Source: an uncultured Porphyromonadaceae bacterium
Lineage (GTDB): Bacteria > Bacteroidota > Bacteroidia > Bacteroidales > Muribaculaceae
DNA: 64,000 nucleotides
Direction of reading: 5' to 3'
Assembly (NCBI GenBank): GCA_947649495.1
Contig: CANSRU010000002.1
Location: 1-64,000, forward strand
The notes below the pieces were generated by a model. It ran no database searches and was not told the DNA's origin. It worked only from the letters and a program-made list of their open reading frames with translations. Shown here piece by piece: positions 34,837 through 45,289 of this stretch (positions within the stretch are counted from its first letter, which is position 1; each line of letters starts with the position of its first letter). The position numbers were made by a program, and so were the translations under genes.

Positions 34837-36291
34837 ATGAAGACTACAGCAATGATATCAGCCCTCGTGGCAATGGCCGCCGCGGCCACTATGCCCGCAA
34901 TGGCCAAGACTGCCGTTCCGGTCAGCGTTCCGGTTTCCAACGTAAGCATAGCTCAGGACGGCAAGACCATGAACATAGCCTTGACGCTCGACGCTTCCCA
35001 GGTCAAACTCGCCTCCTCGCGCGAAATAATATTAACCCCCGTCCTTGCCGACACCATGGGGCAGCAGGTATCGCTCCCTTCGGTGTACCTCGCCGGACGC
35101 AGCCGCTATTACCTGCATCTGCGCGACGCCGACGTGAAAGCCCCCGACACCCTTGTGCGCGCCGGACGCATGGACACCATACGCTACACTGCATCGATAC
35201 CCTACCAGCAGTGGATGCAACTCAGCGACCTCGATATGGTCACGGATCTCTGCGGATGCGCATGCGCCCCGATTGACCGCATCAACACCCCTCTCGCATC
35301 GCTCGATTTCACTCCCCTTACATTCGCGCCCACATTCGTCACCATGACCCCTCCGGCCGAATTGACAAAAAGCCGCGAGATAAAAGGTTCGGCCTACGTG
35401 GACTTCCCGGTTAACCGCACCGAACTCTACACCGACTACCGCCGCAACCCTGAGGAACTCGCACGCATACGCGCATCGATTGACCTCGTGCGCAACGACC
35501 CCGATGCGAAAATAACAGCCATCACCATAAAGGGTTACGCATCGCCCGAAGGTTCATATTCCAACAACGTGCGTCTCGCCAAAGGCCGTACACAGACTCT
35601 GCGTGACTACGTACAGGGCCTCTACGCCTTCGACCCCACCATAATGCACTCCGACTGGGAGGCTGAGGACTGGGCAGGTCTGCGTCGCTTTGTTGAGAAG
35701 AGCGATCTCGAATGGCGCGAACCGATGCTGCGCCTGATAGACTCCGACATGGAGCCTGATGCAAAGGACCGCAAGCTCAAGCGCGACTATCCAAAGGATT
35801 ATGCCTACCTGCTCGCCAACGTGTACCCCGGCCTGCGCCACTCCGACTATACGGTAGACTACGAGATTCGTACCTACACCGATGTCAAGGAGATAGCACG
35901 CGTGATGAAGACCAATCCGGCCAATCTGTCGCTCAACGAACTCTTCGTTCTGGCACAGTCGCTCGACCCTGAATCGGCCGACTATGTCGAGGTGTTCGAC
36001 CTTGCCGTACGCATGTATCCCAACGACCCCGTGGCCAATCTCAACGCCGGAGTAACGGCAATGCGCCGTGGTGACTACACCGCCGCATCGCAATATCTCC
36101 AGCGTGCCGGAGAAAGCCATCAGGCCACCTACGCCCGGGGCATACTTCAGGCATTGCAGGGCGACTATACCACCGCCCGCCAGACACTCTCGCCCATAGC
36201 CGGAGAGATGCCCGAGGCAGCCGATGCCGTGAAACAGATAGACCGCATGCTCAACCGCAGCAACGTAAAGCAGGTCAACGTAAAGGGCTGA
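34837..36291 (+). CDS. DUF3868 / OmpA-like protein with repeats
   Basis: 484 aa. Signal peptide (about 1-23), a DUF3868 N-terminal domain (about 30-165, with the CGCAC cluster), a central OmpA-like part (about 180-330) with ITIKGYASPEGSYSNNVRLAKGR that may bind peptidoglycan, and C-terminal TPR-like helices (about 350-475). Together with DUF3575 it probably anchors or organises the fimbrial machinery at the outer membrane. It starts 18 bp after DUF3575. Confidence 0.8.
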   Translation: MKTTAMISALVAMAAAATMPAMAKTAVPVSVPVSNVSIAQDGKTMNIALTLDASQVKLASSREIILTPVLADTMGQQVSLPSVYLAGRSRYYLHLRDADVKAPDTLVRAGRMDTIRYTASIPYQQWMQLSDLDMVTDLCGCACAPIDRINTPLASLDFTPLTFAPTFVTMTPPAELTKSREIKGSAYVDFPVNRTELYTDYRRNPEELARIRASIDLVRNDPDAKITAITIKGYASPEGSYSNNVRLAKGRTQTLRDYVQGLYAFDPTIMHSDWEAEDWAGLRRFVEKSDLEWREPMLRLIDSDMEPDAKDRKLKRDYPKDYAYLLANVYPGLRHSDYTVDYEIRTYTDVKEIARVMKTNPANLSLNELFVLAQSLDPESADYVEVFDLAVRMYPNDPVANLNAGVTAMRRGDYTAASQYLQRAGESHQATYARGILQALQGDYTTARQTLSPIAGEMPEAADAVKQIDRMLNRSNVKQVNVKG

Positions 36292-36348
36292 GTTTACCGT
36301 AAATAACAGAAACAATAATAGTAATTAATCCATAATTATTTTTAACAC

Positions 36349-38346
36349 ATGAAAATCAAATCATTTCTTGCAGGAATGCTCGCACTCACCATGTTTGCGT
36401 CCTGCTCCAACGATGCCATTGAAGATGGAGGCATAGCCCCTGTACCCGGCGGCAACGACGCAGGCGTATACATGAGCGTACTCGTGTCCATGCCCTCAGC
36501 CAAAGGCTCACGCAGCTTCACCGACGGCAGCGAAGGCGGCAGCAACACAGGCACTGAAATAGGCCGCCCAACTGAAAACAAGGTTTCATCCTTGCTTCTG
36601 GTGCTCGCCAAACCCGGCGACAACGCCTACATAGCCCACTCTTTTGTGGACAACAACCTCACCGCTCTCAACCAGGGTGACCACTACACCGCCACAGGTA
36701 AAATCACCAAGAGCACACTTGCCGAGTACTACAACACCAACCCCACCAACCACGAGGTCAACGTGTATGTATTCTGCAACCCCACCACCACTCTCGTAAG
36801 CCTGTTCAACGACAGCAAGCCCGTTCCGGCCGACTGGTACAACACCGTTTGCGAGATAAAGGAGGGTGAATCTGTATGGTCTGACAACAACTTCCTGATG
36901 TCAAACAACGCCATCGCACTTCGTGAACTCCCCAAGAACCTTGACGACTGGAACGCATTCACCACCGAAGGCAACCCCTTCAACCTCTCGGGCGTAAACA
37001 CCGTGAGCGGCTCCACAATCGACAACAAGAGCGACCGCGGTGCCATCAAGGTTGAACGCTCTGTGGCCCGCTTCGACTTCCGCGACGGTAGCCGCGACAA
37101 CTACAGCGAGCTGCCCGCCAACACCTATCCTGTAGTGCGCACTCTCAACGCCGACGGCACAAAGGGCGACTTCATAGTCAACATCACCCTCAACAAGATG
37201 GCCCTCGTGAACATGAACAACAAGTTCTACTATCTGCGCCGCGTATCGGCCGACGGCACCGACCTCAACAGCCAGCTCTGCATGCCCGAGCTCCCCTGGT
37301 ACACCGACAGCAACGGCAAGCCCGTACCCGGACTCACAGGCAACTACGTGGTTGACGCTTACGCTGCCCAGAAAGCCGCAGGCAACATTACCACCGGCTT
37401 CTCCAGCTACTTCAACTATCCCTTCTTCGACGACAAGGGCATTGTTGACAACACCGAGTCCAACAACCGCTGGTATGTGACCCGCCTTGACGAAGTGCTC
37501 AGCAACGGTCTTGACGACAACACCGACAGCTGGAACGCCGGTGGCGAATACAACCGCTACAAGACCTGGCGCTATGTAACCGAAAACACCATCCCCGGTG
37601 CCACCAACCAGCTCAACGGCGTGACCACCGGTGTGGTATTCAAGGGTAAGATGGTAGCCACCGAGGCTCTGCTCAACAGCACCGACGAAGCCGACCAGCA
37701 GCTCGCTGCAGCCATCTCCAACAAGGACGGCCAGCTCGGCAACACCAACACCGACCCCATCCTCTATCAGTTTGGCGGTCACCTCTACTGCACTTGGCCC
37801 AACCTCCGCAAGCGCGCCATCAAGGAATCGTACAACGAGACCACCAAGGAATGGAACCGCACCAACACCCTCTACAAAGCAGTGTTTGGCGACGGTGGCA
37901 CAGGCGAGAGCTACGACCCCATGACATCACTCGACGAAGATAGCCCCAACTACTTCTGGAACAAGTGGAAACCCGAAGGCAAAACTCAGGACGACAACTA
38001 CATTCCCCAGTTCAAGGCAGCAGCCACCGCAGCCGGCATCACCATCTATCAGTCGAGCAACGACGCTCAGGACGGCTGGGGCTACTACTGCTACTATTAC
38101 TACTGGAACCGTCACAACGACAACCTCGTTCCCGGCGAAATGGGCCCGATGGAATTTGCCGTGGTACGTAACAACGTGTACAAGCTCGCCGTTACCAAAA
38201 TCGGTCAGCTCGGACACCCCCGCATCTCTGAAAACGACCCCGACGATCCCAAGCCCGACACTCCCGACGAAAAGGGCGACGTGTACATGACCGTAGAGTG
38301 CCATGTGCTCCCCTGGGTGGTTCGTGTGAACAACATCGAATTCTAA
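36349..38346 (+). CDS. Mfa1-like major fimbrial subunit
   Basis: 665 aa; lipobox FASC (C19), as expected for fimbrillins exported as lipoproteins, then cut by an Arg-specific protease so that a freed groove accepts the next subunit's strand. Typical parts are the N-terminal beta domain, ARFDFRDGSRDNYSELPANTYPV, and a C-terminal strand ending in WVVRVNNIEF, the likely donor strand. It is longer than Porphyromonas Mfa1 (about 560 aa, from memory). Codon use is strongly biased to C-ending codons (AAC, ACC, GAC), consistent with high expression, and a terminator follows directly. Confidence 0.85.
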   Translation: MKIKSFLAGMLALTMFASCSNDAIEDGGIAPVPGGNDAGVYMSVLVSMPSAKGSRSFTDGSEGGSNTGTEIGRPTENKVSSLLLVLAKPGDNAYIAHSFVDNNLTALNQGDHYTATGKITKSTLAEYYNTNPTNHEVNVYVFCNPTTTLVSLFNDSKPVPADWYNTVCEIKEGESVWSDNNFLMSNNAIALRELPKNLDDWNAFTTEGNPFNLSGVNTVSGSTIDNKSDRGAIKVERSVARFDFRDGSRDNYSELPANTYPVVRTLNADGTKGDFIVNITLNKMALVNMNNKFYYLRRVSADGTDLNSQLCMPELPWYTDSNGKPVPGLTGNYVVDAYAAQKAAGNITTGFSSYFNYPFFDDKGIVDNTESNNRWYVTRLDEVLSNGLDDNTDSWNAGGEYNRYKTWRYVTENTIPGATNQLNGVTTGVVFKGKMVATEALLNSTDEADQQLAAAISNKDGQLGNTNTDPILYQFGGHLYCTWPNLRKRAIKESYNETTKEWNRTNTLYKAVFGDGGTGESYDPMTSLDEDSPNYFWNKWKPEGKTQDDNYIPQFKAAATAAGITIYQSSNDAQDGWGYYCYYYYWNRHNDNLVPGEMGPMEFAVVRNNVYKLAVTKIGQLGHPRISENDPDDPKPDTPDEKGDVYMTVECHVLPWVVRVNNIEF

Positions 38347-38368
38347 AATTCACTCCCTACACATCATA

Positions 38369-38406
38369 AAAAGCTGCGGTGCAGAACCGCACCGCAGCTT
38401 TTTATT
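38369..38406 (+). terminator. Terminator after the major fimbrial subunit
   Basis: Stem AAAAGCTGCGGTGC (38369-38382) with GCACCGCAGCTTTT (38389-38402), loop AGAACC, then T-rich. No clear promoter is seen between it and the next fimbrial gene, so partial read-through may set the ratio of major to minor subunits. Confidence 0.75.
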
Positions 38407-38530
38407 TCCCTTCAAAAAAAACATCTCCACAACCCTTTTCCTCCAAACTCCTCAGACTACAAAGACTAACACAACCTCTCTGCTCAACACACACAAAATC
38501 ATTCAGCTTTTCATTTGAAACTGACACTTG

Positions 38531-39553
38531 ATGATGACTATTCTTAAAAAACTACATATAAAGGCTCTCTCCATGGCTGTTACAGCCATAACAGCACTAA
38601 TGGCCATATCCTCGTGCAACGCCATCTACGATGACCTGCCCGAATGCGTGACCGGCGCCCGTCTCCGCTTTATCTACGACTATAATATGGAATATGCCAA
38701 CTCGTTCATGCGCAACGTGGACTGCCTCACCGTGTACTTCTACGACACCGACGGCAAGCATGTGGCCACCCGCATAGTGAACGGCCCGGAGCTCGCCGAC
38801 GAGAACTACCGCATGATAGTTGACCTTCCTGCCGGCGACTACCGCGCCATAGCTTACGGCGGCATAGACTGCGACAAGGCCTCGTTTGCCCATCCCAACG
38901 GAGCGCCCGAAGCAGGCGACCACTATACATCACTCTCGCTCAAGATGAACCCCGAACCTCTCGCGGCCAAGCCTGAGAAAGCGATGCACGACCTCTTCTG
39001 GGGCACGGTAGACTTCACCATAACCGAGACCCTCGGCGAATACACCGAAGCCACCGTGGAGATGATAAAGGACACCAACAACATACGCATCGTGCTCCAA
39101 CATGTGAACGGAAAACCGGTGGATCCCACCATGTTCAAATGGGAGATAATCGACGACAACACCCTCATGGACCATAAGAACCTCGTGGTAAAGAACGGCA
39201 ACGTAACCTACAACCCCTGGACAACAGGCACTACAGTGGGTGGCTTCATGGACAATGGCGATGAGATAACCGACGGTTATGCCGAGCTTTCGGTGGGACG
39301 CCTGGTGACCACCAACTCGCCCCAATTGCGCATAACCCGCGTGAAAGATGGCGGTACCGTGCTCGACTATCCTCTGCTGCGCTTACTGATGCAGCTGCGC
39401 AGTGAGAAATATGCCGACATGCCTCCGCAGGAATTCCTCGACCGCGAGAGCGACTGGTCAATGCTCTTCCTCCTCAACGAAAACGACGTATGGCACAAGA
39501 CCGAGATAATTGTCAACGACTGGACCGTGCGTGTGAACGACATAGAACAATAA
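38531..39553 (+). CDS. FimB/Mfa2-like fimbrial anchor subunit
   Basis: 340 aa from the ATG at 38531. Lipobox ISSC (C29) followed by NAIYDDLPEC, the hallmark start of FimB/Mfa2 proteins. These remain lipid-anchored and hold the fibre at the cell surface, limiting length. The C-terminus (WTVRVNDIEQ) resembles that of the major subunit (WVVRVNNIEF). Confidence 0.85.
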   Translation: MMTILKKLHIKALSMAVTAITALMAISSCNAIYDDLPECVTGARLRFIYDYNMEYANSFMRNVDCLTVYFYDTDGKHVATRIVNGPELADENYRMIVDLPAGDYRAIAYGGIDCDKASFAHPNGAPEAGDHYTSLSLKMNPEPLAAKPEKAMHDLFWGTVDFTITETLGEYTEATVEMIKDTNNIRIVLQHVNGKPVDPTMFKWEIIDDNTLMDHKNLVVKNGNVTYNPWTTGTTVGGFMDNGDEITDGYAELSVGRLVTTNSPQLRITRVKDGGTVLDYPLLRLLMQLRSEKYADMPPQEFLDRESDWSMLFLLNENDVWHKTEIIVNDWTVRVNDIEQ

Positions 39554-39557
39554 CGAA

Positions 39558-40727
39558 ATGATATCTCCCCGAAACATATTATCCAAGCTGTTTACCGCAG
39601 CAGCAATCATACTGTCGGGCGCCACGGTGACGGGATGCTCCGGCAACAGCGCCGATGCTCCTGCGGAGACCGGGGGCGAGGCCAAGCTGCACCTGCAGGT
39701 AGCCATGTCGACACCGCAGGCAGTGTCGCGCGCCGCCGGTTCGCGGGCAGATTATTCCGACCCTACGGGAGCCAACGAGATGATGCAGGAGCTCCGTATA
39801 ATAATAGTGCGCCCCAACGGCATCATAGAGCACAACGACCATATCACCGAACCGTTCCTCAACAATCCGGTAATCACAGCCGGAGCGTTCGAATACAAAG
39901 TGGTGTCGGGCGAGACCAAATTCGTGTATCTGATAGTGAATGAGTCGGCCACCCGCACCGACCACTCAGGCCGCACCGTGAAGATGGTGGACTACGACTT
40001 CGAAGCCCTCACTCCCGGCAGCGCCTTTCCCGAAACCGCTGTGGGCAACATCCTGATCAATCTCGGCAGTAACACCGAGACCCTCAACGGTGTGCTCCCC
40101 ATGAGCGAATGCCACCGTGTGAAAGTGCCGTTCGTGAATCCCCAGCCCATCGAGCCTACGATTCCAACTATTCCCTATAAGCTGTTCGTGACCCGCGCAG
40201 CCGTGAAGTTCACTCTCAACATCACCAACTCGTCGATGCTCAACGACTTCAATATAGACGAGGTGCGCATCAACAAGATGTCGAGCAAGGAATTCTTCCT
40301 GCCCCGCAACACCACCTACAACGATGCGGGCGAGATAACAAATTATCAGGTGCCCAACATAGGCAACAACGAATACTACACATTCCACCGCACATACAGC
40401 GGAGTGACGGCACAGAGCGGTGGCTCGACCGTAACACTACCCTCGTTCTATCTGCTCGAAGGTAAATATGCCGACCCCAACAGCCCCGACGGACTCCGGA
40501 ACTATTCGCTCACCCTGCGCATGAACGGACAAAACTACACAAAGTATTTCCCCAACCTGCCTCAGCTGCCCCGCAACACCCATGTGGTGGTAAATGTCGA
40601 CATAAAGAATCTTGACAATCTGGACTGGCAGATAGATTTGCGCCCCTACTCGTCGGTGGTGCTCAATCCAGACTTCGGGCTCCCCTATCCGGAAGCACCG
40701 TCGGACGCCGACGACACACAGCAGTAA
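39558..40727 (+). CDS. Fimbrial accessory subunit
   Basis: 389 aa; lipobox VTGC (C27). Contains SRAAGSRADYSDPTGANEMM, where an Arg-rich cleavage site of fimbrillins would lie, then RIIIVRPNGIIEHNDHI and a second beta domain (FVTRAAVKFTLNITNSS). It resembles minor fimbrillins (Mfa3/FimC-D class) that sit near the tip. It starts 4 bases after the anchor gene. Confidence 0.75.
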   Translation: MISPRNILSKLFTAAAIILSGATVTGCSGNSADAPAETGGEAKLHLQVAMSTPQAVSRAAGSRADYSDPTGANEMMQELRIIIVRPNGIIEHNDHITEPFLNNPVITAGAFEYKVVSGETKFVYLIVNESATRTDHSGRTVKMVDYDFEALTPGSAFPETAVGNILINLGSNTETLNGVLPMSECHRVKVPFVNPQPIEPTIPTIPYKLFVTRAAVKFTLNITNSSMLNDFNIDEVRINKMSSKEFFLPRNTTYNDAGEITNYQVPNIGNNEYYTFHRTYSGVTAQSGGSTVTLPSFYLLEGKYADPNSPDGLRNYSLTLRMNGQNYTKYFPNLPQLPRNTHVVVNVDIKNLDNLDWQIDLRPYSSVVLNPDFGLPYPEAPSDADDTQQ

Positions 40728-40778
40728 ATCGCAACAAACACTCTCAACAAACCTCAGAACGCAACACACAATCCAACA

Positions 40779-43700
40779 ATGACGATGACGCGACCACTCG
40801 ACATAATCAGACTGACAATAATAACCATAGCCGCACTTTTCGGCACCACAGCCTGCGAGGACGATTTTCCCGCCGATGGCTTCGGCCCCACAGGCGAAGG
40901 CGAAGTGACCTTGGAGGCCTCGGTGGACTTCCGTCCGCTCTCGGGCGCACTGTCGCGTGCCGCCGGCGATGCCATAAGCGAGATTGACAAGATATGGGTG
41001 CTGATGTACTCAACCGACGGCAACCTTGTGTTCTCCACGCAGCTCAACCGTCAGGATGTCACCATATCCAACCCCGACCGTACCGATGCCGACACCGGAA
41101 CCGACTTCAACAAGGCCGAGGACAAAACCGAGCGTGCCACGTTCAAACTCACCGTACCTTACGGCCACTACCGCGTCTATGCCGCGGCCAATGTGGGCAA
41201 TCTTGAGGAATACAGCAATGAAGTGGCATCGGAAAAGGGATTGAAATCCATACGTTTCAAATGGAACAACAGCGATATAGCCTCCAACTCGCAGATGTTC
41301 GGATTCTTCTCGGCAGATGGCGATAACTGGGGCGGAACCGAGGCTCCGGTGGTGCGCATAGACGGGTCAACCCGCAAGCTGAATGCCTGGATAAAACGTG
41401 TGGCATCGAAGGTGACAGTGGCATTCGACGGCTCCAAGCTACGCAAAGGTGTGGAGATATACATCAAATCAGTAAGCATAAAGGATATACCCTACTCCTC
41501 GCAGCTCGGCGAAGGCAATGCCGTGAAAGACACCGATGAGCCTAAATATGCCGAAGAGCATGAATCGCAGTCGATAATATTCGGCGAGGGAGCATTTGAG
41601 TACGAAAGCGCCAAAGCATGGCCATGCGTCACCAAAGAGCACCCTGCAGGCGAACCTGAGACTGTAAGCTCCGACCATTCATCAACAGCCAACGCCCTCT
41701 ATTTTTTCGAGAACATGCAGGGTGAAGGTGACGGTAAAGAGAAATGGCAGGATGCCGACGGTGACGGTAAAGTGGACTTCCCCGGCGCCAACGACCCGGA
41801 GAATGATGATTTCAAGGACAACAAAGACGGACGCTCGCTCGGCACCTATATCGAAGTTGAAGCCTACTACCGCGCCCAGCTCTTTGACAACTCAAGCTCA
41901 GGCCGTATAGTCTACCGCTTCATGCTCGGCAAAGATACCGAGAAGGATTACAACGCCGAGCGCAACCATCACTATAAACTCACCCTCCGCTTCAATGGCA
42001 ACGCCAACGATGTGGACTGGCATATAGACTACACAAAGGAACCGGGCATATATTTCCCGGTACCCTATTACATATCGTATCTCTACAACGAAAGTCTTGA
42101 ACTGCCAGTGAGCGTGGTGGGCAATCTTGAAGGCCCGCTTCATGCAGAAATCAGTGCCGACGAGGAACTCAACAAGACATCGTGGGGTCCATATCAACCT
42201 GACGCCGGATTTGACTACTACAAAGGCACGGTCTACAAACCTGGACCATGGCATGGCTTCCTTGCTCTCCGCGAAACCTCTGATGCGGTGGTGACCGGTT
42301 CATGGACATGGGAATCAGGGAAGCAGAACAACCAAAGTTTTTGGGAGGACAATAGCCGGGGAACCCGCGACTACAGCAATGTGCCGAGCGACAAGCCATA
42401 CGATGAAGATACCGGCATAGGAAGCTACACGGTGAAGAAAGAGGGTGACGAACTGGTATATTCGATACCTCTATACACACGAGCCAAACAGCTCATCACC
42501 GCAACCGGCTATACCGGCAACAATCCATATACCGCCTACCGGCGTAAAGCGGTGATAACATTCACGGCAACCATAAATGGAAAACCTTACACGGCCAAAG
42601 CCGAGATTATACAGGTGGAACGCGTGGTGAACCCCAAAGGAATATGGCGCTCATCCACCATCACCGATCCATTTCATGTGGAACTGAAAGTGCGTAAAAA
42701 AGAGTCGGACAAGAAATTCATCAACATCAATTCGGAAGGCCCCTGGACAGCTACCTTCGAACATGGCTCGGAATATTTCGAGATATCGGCCGACAATGGC
42801 ACCTATGGCACCGACGACGTTACAGGGGTTACGGGAAGCGATGTGCAATTCTGGGTGCGCCCGAAAAGCGCCATAGGCAGTAACGATGTGAGGTGCGGTA
42901 TGATAAAGGTGACCTATCACGACAACTCTTGCATACACCACATATTCCTTCGCCAGGGCTACGACCCGATAGACATCAGCGGCAACGGAATTCTATGGCA
43001 TACAAAAAACATGTATGCGGCCGAACAGGAAACGGAATCACCGCTTGAGGAGGGCTCGATGTTCAAGTTCGGCAATTGGGACGATGCCATTCTTGCTGAA
43101 AATAACATTGAGAAAGGATACGGCGTGGCACCCGGCAAAACCTACCAGTTCAAGCTGGCCGGCGGCGGAAGTAAAACCTGGGAAGAGATTCAGCCATGCG
43201 GTAAAAACATGACCAAGGAACAGGTGCATAAAAACAAATTCTCGGCACCGACCACAATGGGCAAGAATGTCAGGGTGGCCAAGTTCAGCGATTTCAAGAA
43301 CCTCTATGAAGACAAAAAGATAGACTACGGCTATGGCGTGCTTTACGGCGACGGTGCTACCGCCACTGCCGAAAATGAAGATGAAGCCTACGGATACACC
43401 CGCGGAGGCCCGGCCTCATACGGCATGCGCGGATGCTTTATCTACAACCACGACAACGGCAACAATGTGTTCTTCCCCATCGGCGCCACCGGCTACGGAC
43501 ACCGCAAAAACCAGTATGACGAAGATGTGGATGGCGGTTACGGTGGTGTCCTTCGCTACGCGGCACGTTCGCACGTGATGACAGCCTACGCAAGCAACGG
43601 AAATGTGGATAAACGTCCATTGTTCTACGATGTGTATCTTTCGCAGGGAGCGATATATTTCCTGCAGGAGGCAGACACAAAATCAACGCTTGACGATCTG

Positions 43701-43874
43701 GCTCCCAATATAACAACAGCATGGGACGTGAACTACCGTACATTTGACTTCTATTCCTATTGGTTTGACGCCACCTCGTGCAGCGGTAGTTTCGGCATGG
43801 GCAAGAATAAAGGCGCAATGAACGGTTCGGATGCCGGATTCGTGCGCTGTGTGACCGACAACAGCGGAAATTAA
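40779..43874 (+). CDS. DUF4906-type large fimbrial tip subunit
   Basis: 1031 aa; lipobox GTTAC (C26). An N-terminal fimbrillin-like domain has SRAAGDAISEIDKIWVLMYS, then a long middle with Ig-like stretches (AVITFTATINGKPYTAKAEI, about 590; HVELKVRKKE, about 630; FLRQGYDPIDISGNGILWHT, about 730) and a C-terminal domain rich in Gly/Tyr ending GFVRCVTDNSGN. Large DUF4906 proteins close fimbrial operons in Bacteroidales and are candidates for tip adhesins. The receptor is unknown. Confidence 0.75.
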   Translation: MTMTRPLDIIRLTIITIAALFGTTACEDDFPADGFGPTGEGEVTLEASVDFRPLSGALSRAAGDAISEIDKIWVLMYSTDGNLVFSTQLNRQDVTISNPDRTDADTGTDFNKAEDKTERATFKLTVPYGHYRVYAAANVGNLEEYSNEVASEKGLKSIRFKWNNSDIASNSQMFGFFSADGDNWGGTEAPVVRIDGSTRKLNAWIKRVASKVTVAFDGSKLRKGVEIYIKSVSIKDIPYSSQLGEGNAVKDTDEPKYAEEHESQSIIFGEGAFEYESAKAWPCVTKEHPAGEPETVSSDHSSTANALYFFENMQGEGDGKEKWQDADGDGKVDFPGANDPENDDFKDNKDGRSLGTYIEVEAYYRAQLFDNSSSGRIVYRFMLGKDTEKDYNAERNHHYKLTLRFNGNANDVDWHIDYTKEPGIYFPVPYYISYLYNESLELPVSVVGNLEGPLHAEISADEELNKTSWGPYQPDAGFDYYKGTVYKPGPWHGFLALRETSDAVVTGSWTWESGKQNNQSFWEDNSRGTRDYSNVPSDKPYDEDTGIGSYTVKKEGDELVYSIPLYTRAKQLITATGYTGNNPYTAYRRKAVITFTATINGKPYTAKAEIIQVERVVNPKGIWRSSTITDPFHVELKVRKKESDKKFININSEGPWTATFEHGSEYFEISADNGTYGTDDVTGVTGSDVQFWVRPKSAIGSNDVRCGMIKVTYHDNSCIHHIFLRQGYDPIDISGNGILWHTKNMYAAEQETESPLEEGSMFKFGNWDDAILAENNIEKGYGVAPGKTYQFKLAGGGSKTWEEIQPCGKNMTKEQVHKNKFSAPTTMGKNVRVAKFSDFKNLYEDKKIDYGYGVLYGDGATATAENEDEAYGYTRGGPASYGMRGCFIYNHDNGNNVFFPIGATGYGHRKNQYDEDVDGGYGGVLRYAARSHVMTAYASNGNVDKRPLFYDVYLSQGAIYFLQEADTKSTLDDLAPNITTAWDVNYRTFDFYSYWFDATSCSGSFGMGKNKGAMNGSDAGFVRCVTDNSGN

Positions 43875-43889
43875 ACCACAACCGGTTAT

Positions 43890-44762
43890 ATGTCAAGAAC
43901 CGCAGTGATAATATGCCTTGCAGCAGCCGGAATGAGCGGGATCTGCGCAGGTCGCGAACTGCCTTTGCCACAAGTACCGTCGGAGTTGACCGTGCCGGCT
44001 GACCGCGCCGCCTACGTTATGCTCCATTTCTGGGACGCCATGGAGTGGGACGACACAACGGCTTTGCGCGATACAGCCTTCGTAGAACAGACTTTCGTGA
44101 ACTTCCTGAGCATCGCACCGCACGCACCGCAAAAAGCGGCTGAGAAGGCCTTAAAATCGCTTGTGGGGAATTTCGCGGCCGACGTCGCATCATTGCGCAT
44201 GCTGTCGGATCTATCGGAACGCTATCTGGGCGAGCAAGAATCGCCGGTGTTCAACGAAGCATGCCACGAGATAATGTGCCGCGAGCTGATGGCGAGATTC
44301 CCTGACGGCTCGGCCGAACAACAATATTTCAGCTATCAGGCACAACGTCTTGCCAAGAACCGGCCCGGCAGCGAGCCTGCCGATTTCAGATTTTTGGACC
44401 GCTACGGCCGCAGCACAACACTGAAAGCCTCTATAAAGACCGGGAGTGAGACTCTGCTCATGTTTTTCGACCCAGATTGCCAAGACTGCCATCTGCTCGC
44501 CAAACGGATAGCCGCCGACAGGGAGCTGCAAGGAAAAATAGACCGCGGGGAGATACAGGTGATAGCAATAACACCTGTTGCGACAGACCCGGAGCTATGG
44601 AAAAGCTACGCCGACACCCTGCCCGAGGAATGGACTGTGGGATACTCGCCGGAGGGTGAAATAGAGGAGAGGGAGCTTTACGACATCCCCACAATACCGT
44701 GCATATACCTGCTTGACGCTAACGGAAAAGTAGCCGAACGCTGCAGCCGCAGATATCAATGA
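43890..44762 (+). CDS. DUF5106-type thioredoxin-like exported protein
   Basis: 290 aa; signal peptide about 1-20 (GICAGREL). An N-terminal helical domain (about 30-150, DUF5106-like) is followed by a thioredoxin fold (about 160-290) with DPDCQDCHLL (CxxC) and the cis-Pro motif DIPTIPCIYLL. It begins 15 bp after the tip-subunit gene, suggesting co-transcription and possibly a disulphide role for fimbrial proteins; this is inference. Its end overlaps the convergent DUF6291-like gene by 7 bp. Confidence 0.75.
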   Translation: MSRTAVIICLAAAGMSGICAGRELPLPQVPSELTVPADRAAYVMLHFWDAMEWDDTTALRDTAFVEQTFVNFLSIAPHAPQKAAEKALKSLVGNFAADVASLRMLSDLSERYLGEQESPVFNEACHEIMCRELMARFPDGSAEQQYFSYQAQRLAKNRPGSEPADFRFLDRYGRSTTLKASIKTGSETLLMFFDPDCQDCHLLAKRIAADRELQGKIDRGEIQVIAITPVATDPELWKSYADTLPEEWTVGYSPEGEIEERELYDIPTIPCIYLLDANGKVAERCSRRYQ

Positions 44763-45259
44763 GCGGGCAGACGTTGTCGGAAATAGCGTGACGATGCCGA
44801 CGGGTCGTCGCAGATGCCAGGAGTGAACCAGCGTCGGAAATCGGCATTGAAATCAGACTGCGATGCGTGAAAGCGTCCACGGGCCACACATTCGTGACCG
44901 AACCGCTCGATATAGCCCCTCACCCCCTGCTTAAGCAATTCTATATCGCAGGAAGCATCCTCCCGATAAAAATCCTGTTCATCGCGCATCAGCTCCTTAG
45001 TCATCTCAAGCTCGGCCTTGACCTTGCCGGGAATCTCCGACTCCTGTACCGGAGTGCGGCGTGAGCCACGGGAGTCGATATCGGCCATGATGACACGCAT
45101 AATGGCATTGACCGCAGGGCTGGATGTGGGGACAAAACGCCGCTCTATACCATAAGTGGCGATAGCCATCAGAAGCACCGCCTGCTCCATGGGGTCGGAA
45201 AGTTCGCGCACCGCCTCGAGCCACGAACGCTTGAATGTGAATGATGTGTTGGTTTCCAT
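44756..45259 (-). CDS. DUF6291-like protein
   Basis: 167 aa from the ATG at 45259; the open frame continues upstream across the promoter box at 45290, so the longer form is rejected. The N-terminal part (FKRSWLEAVRELSDPMEQAVLLMAIATYGIE) resembles DUF6291, often found in phage or chromosomal proteins of unknown role. The C-terminal part (about 125-160) has FNADFRRWFTPG, like a replication-initiator-associated motif in Bacteroidetes. Function unknown. Confidence 0.65.
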   Translation of the reverse strand: METNTSFTFKRSWLEAVRELSDPMEQAVLLMAIATYGIERRFVPTSSPAVNAIMRVIMADIDSRGSRRTPVQESEIPGKVKAELEMTKELMRDEQDFYREDASCDIELLKQGVRGYIERFGHECVARGRFHASQSDFNADFRRWFTPGICDDPSASSRYFRQRLPAH

Positions 45260-45289
45260 AGAAGAACTGTTTGAATGTGCAATATGACG

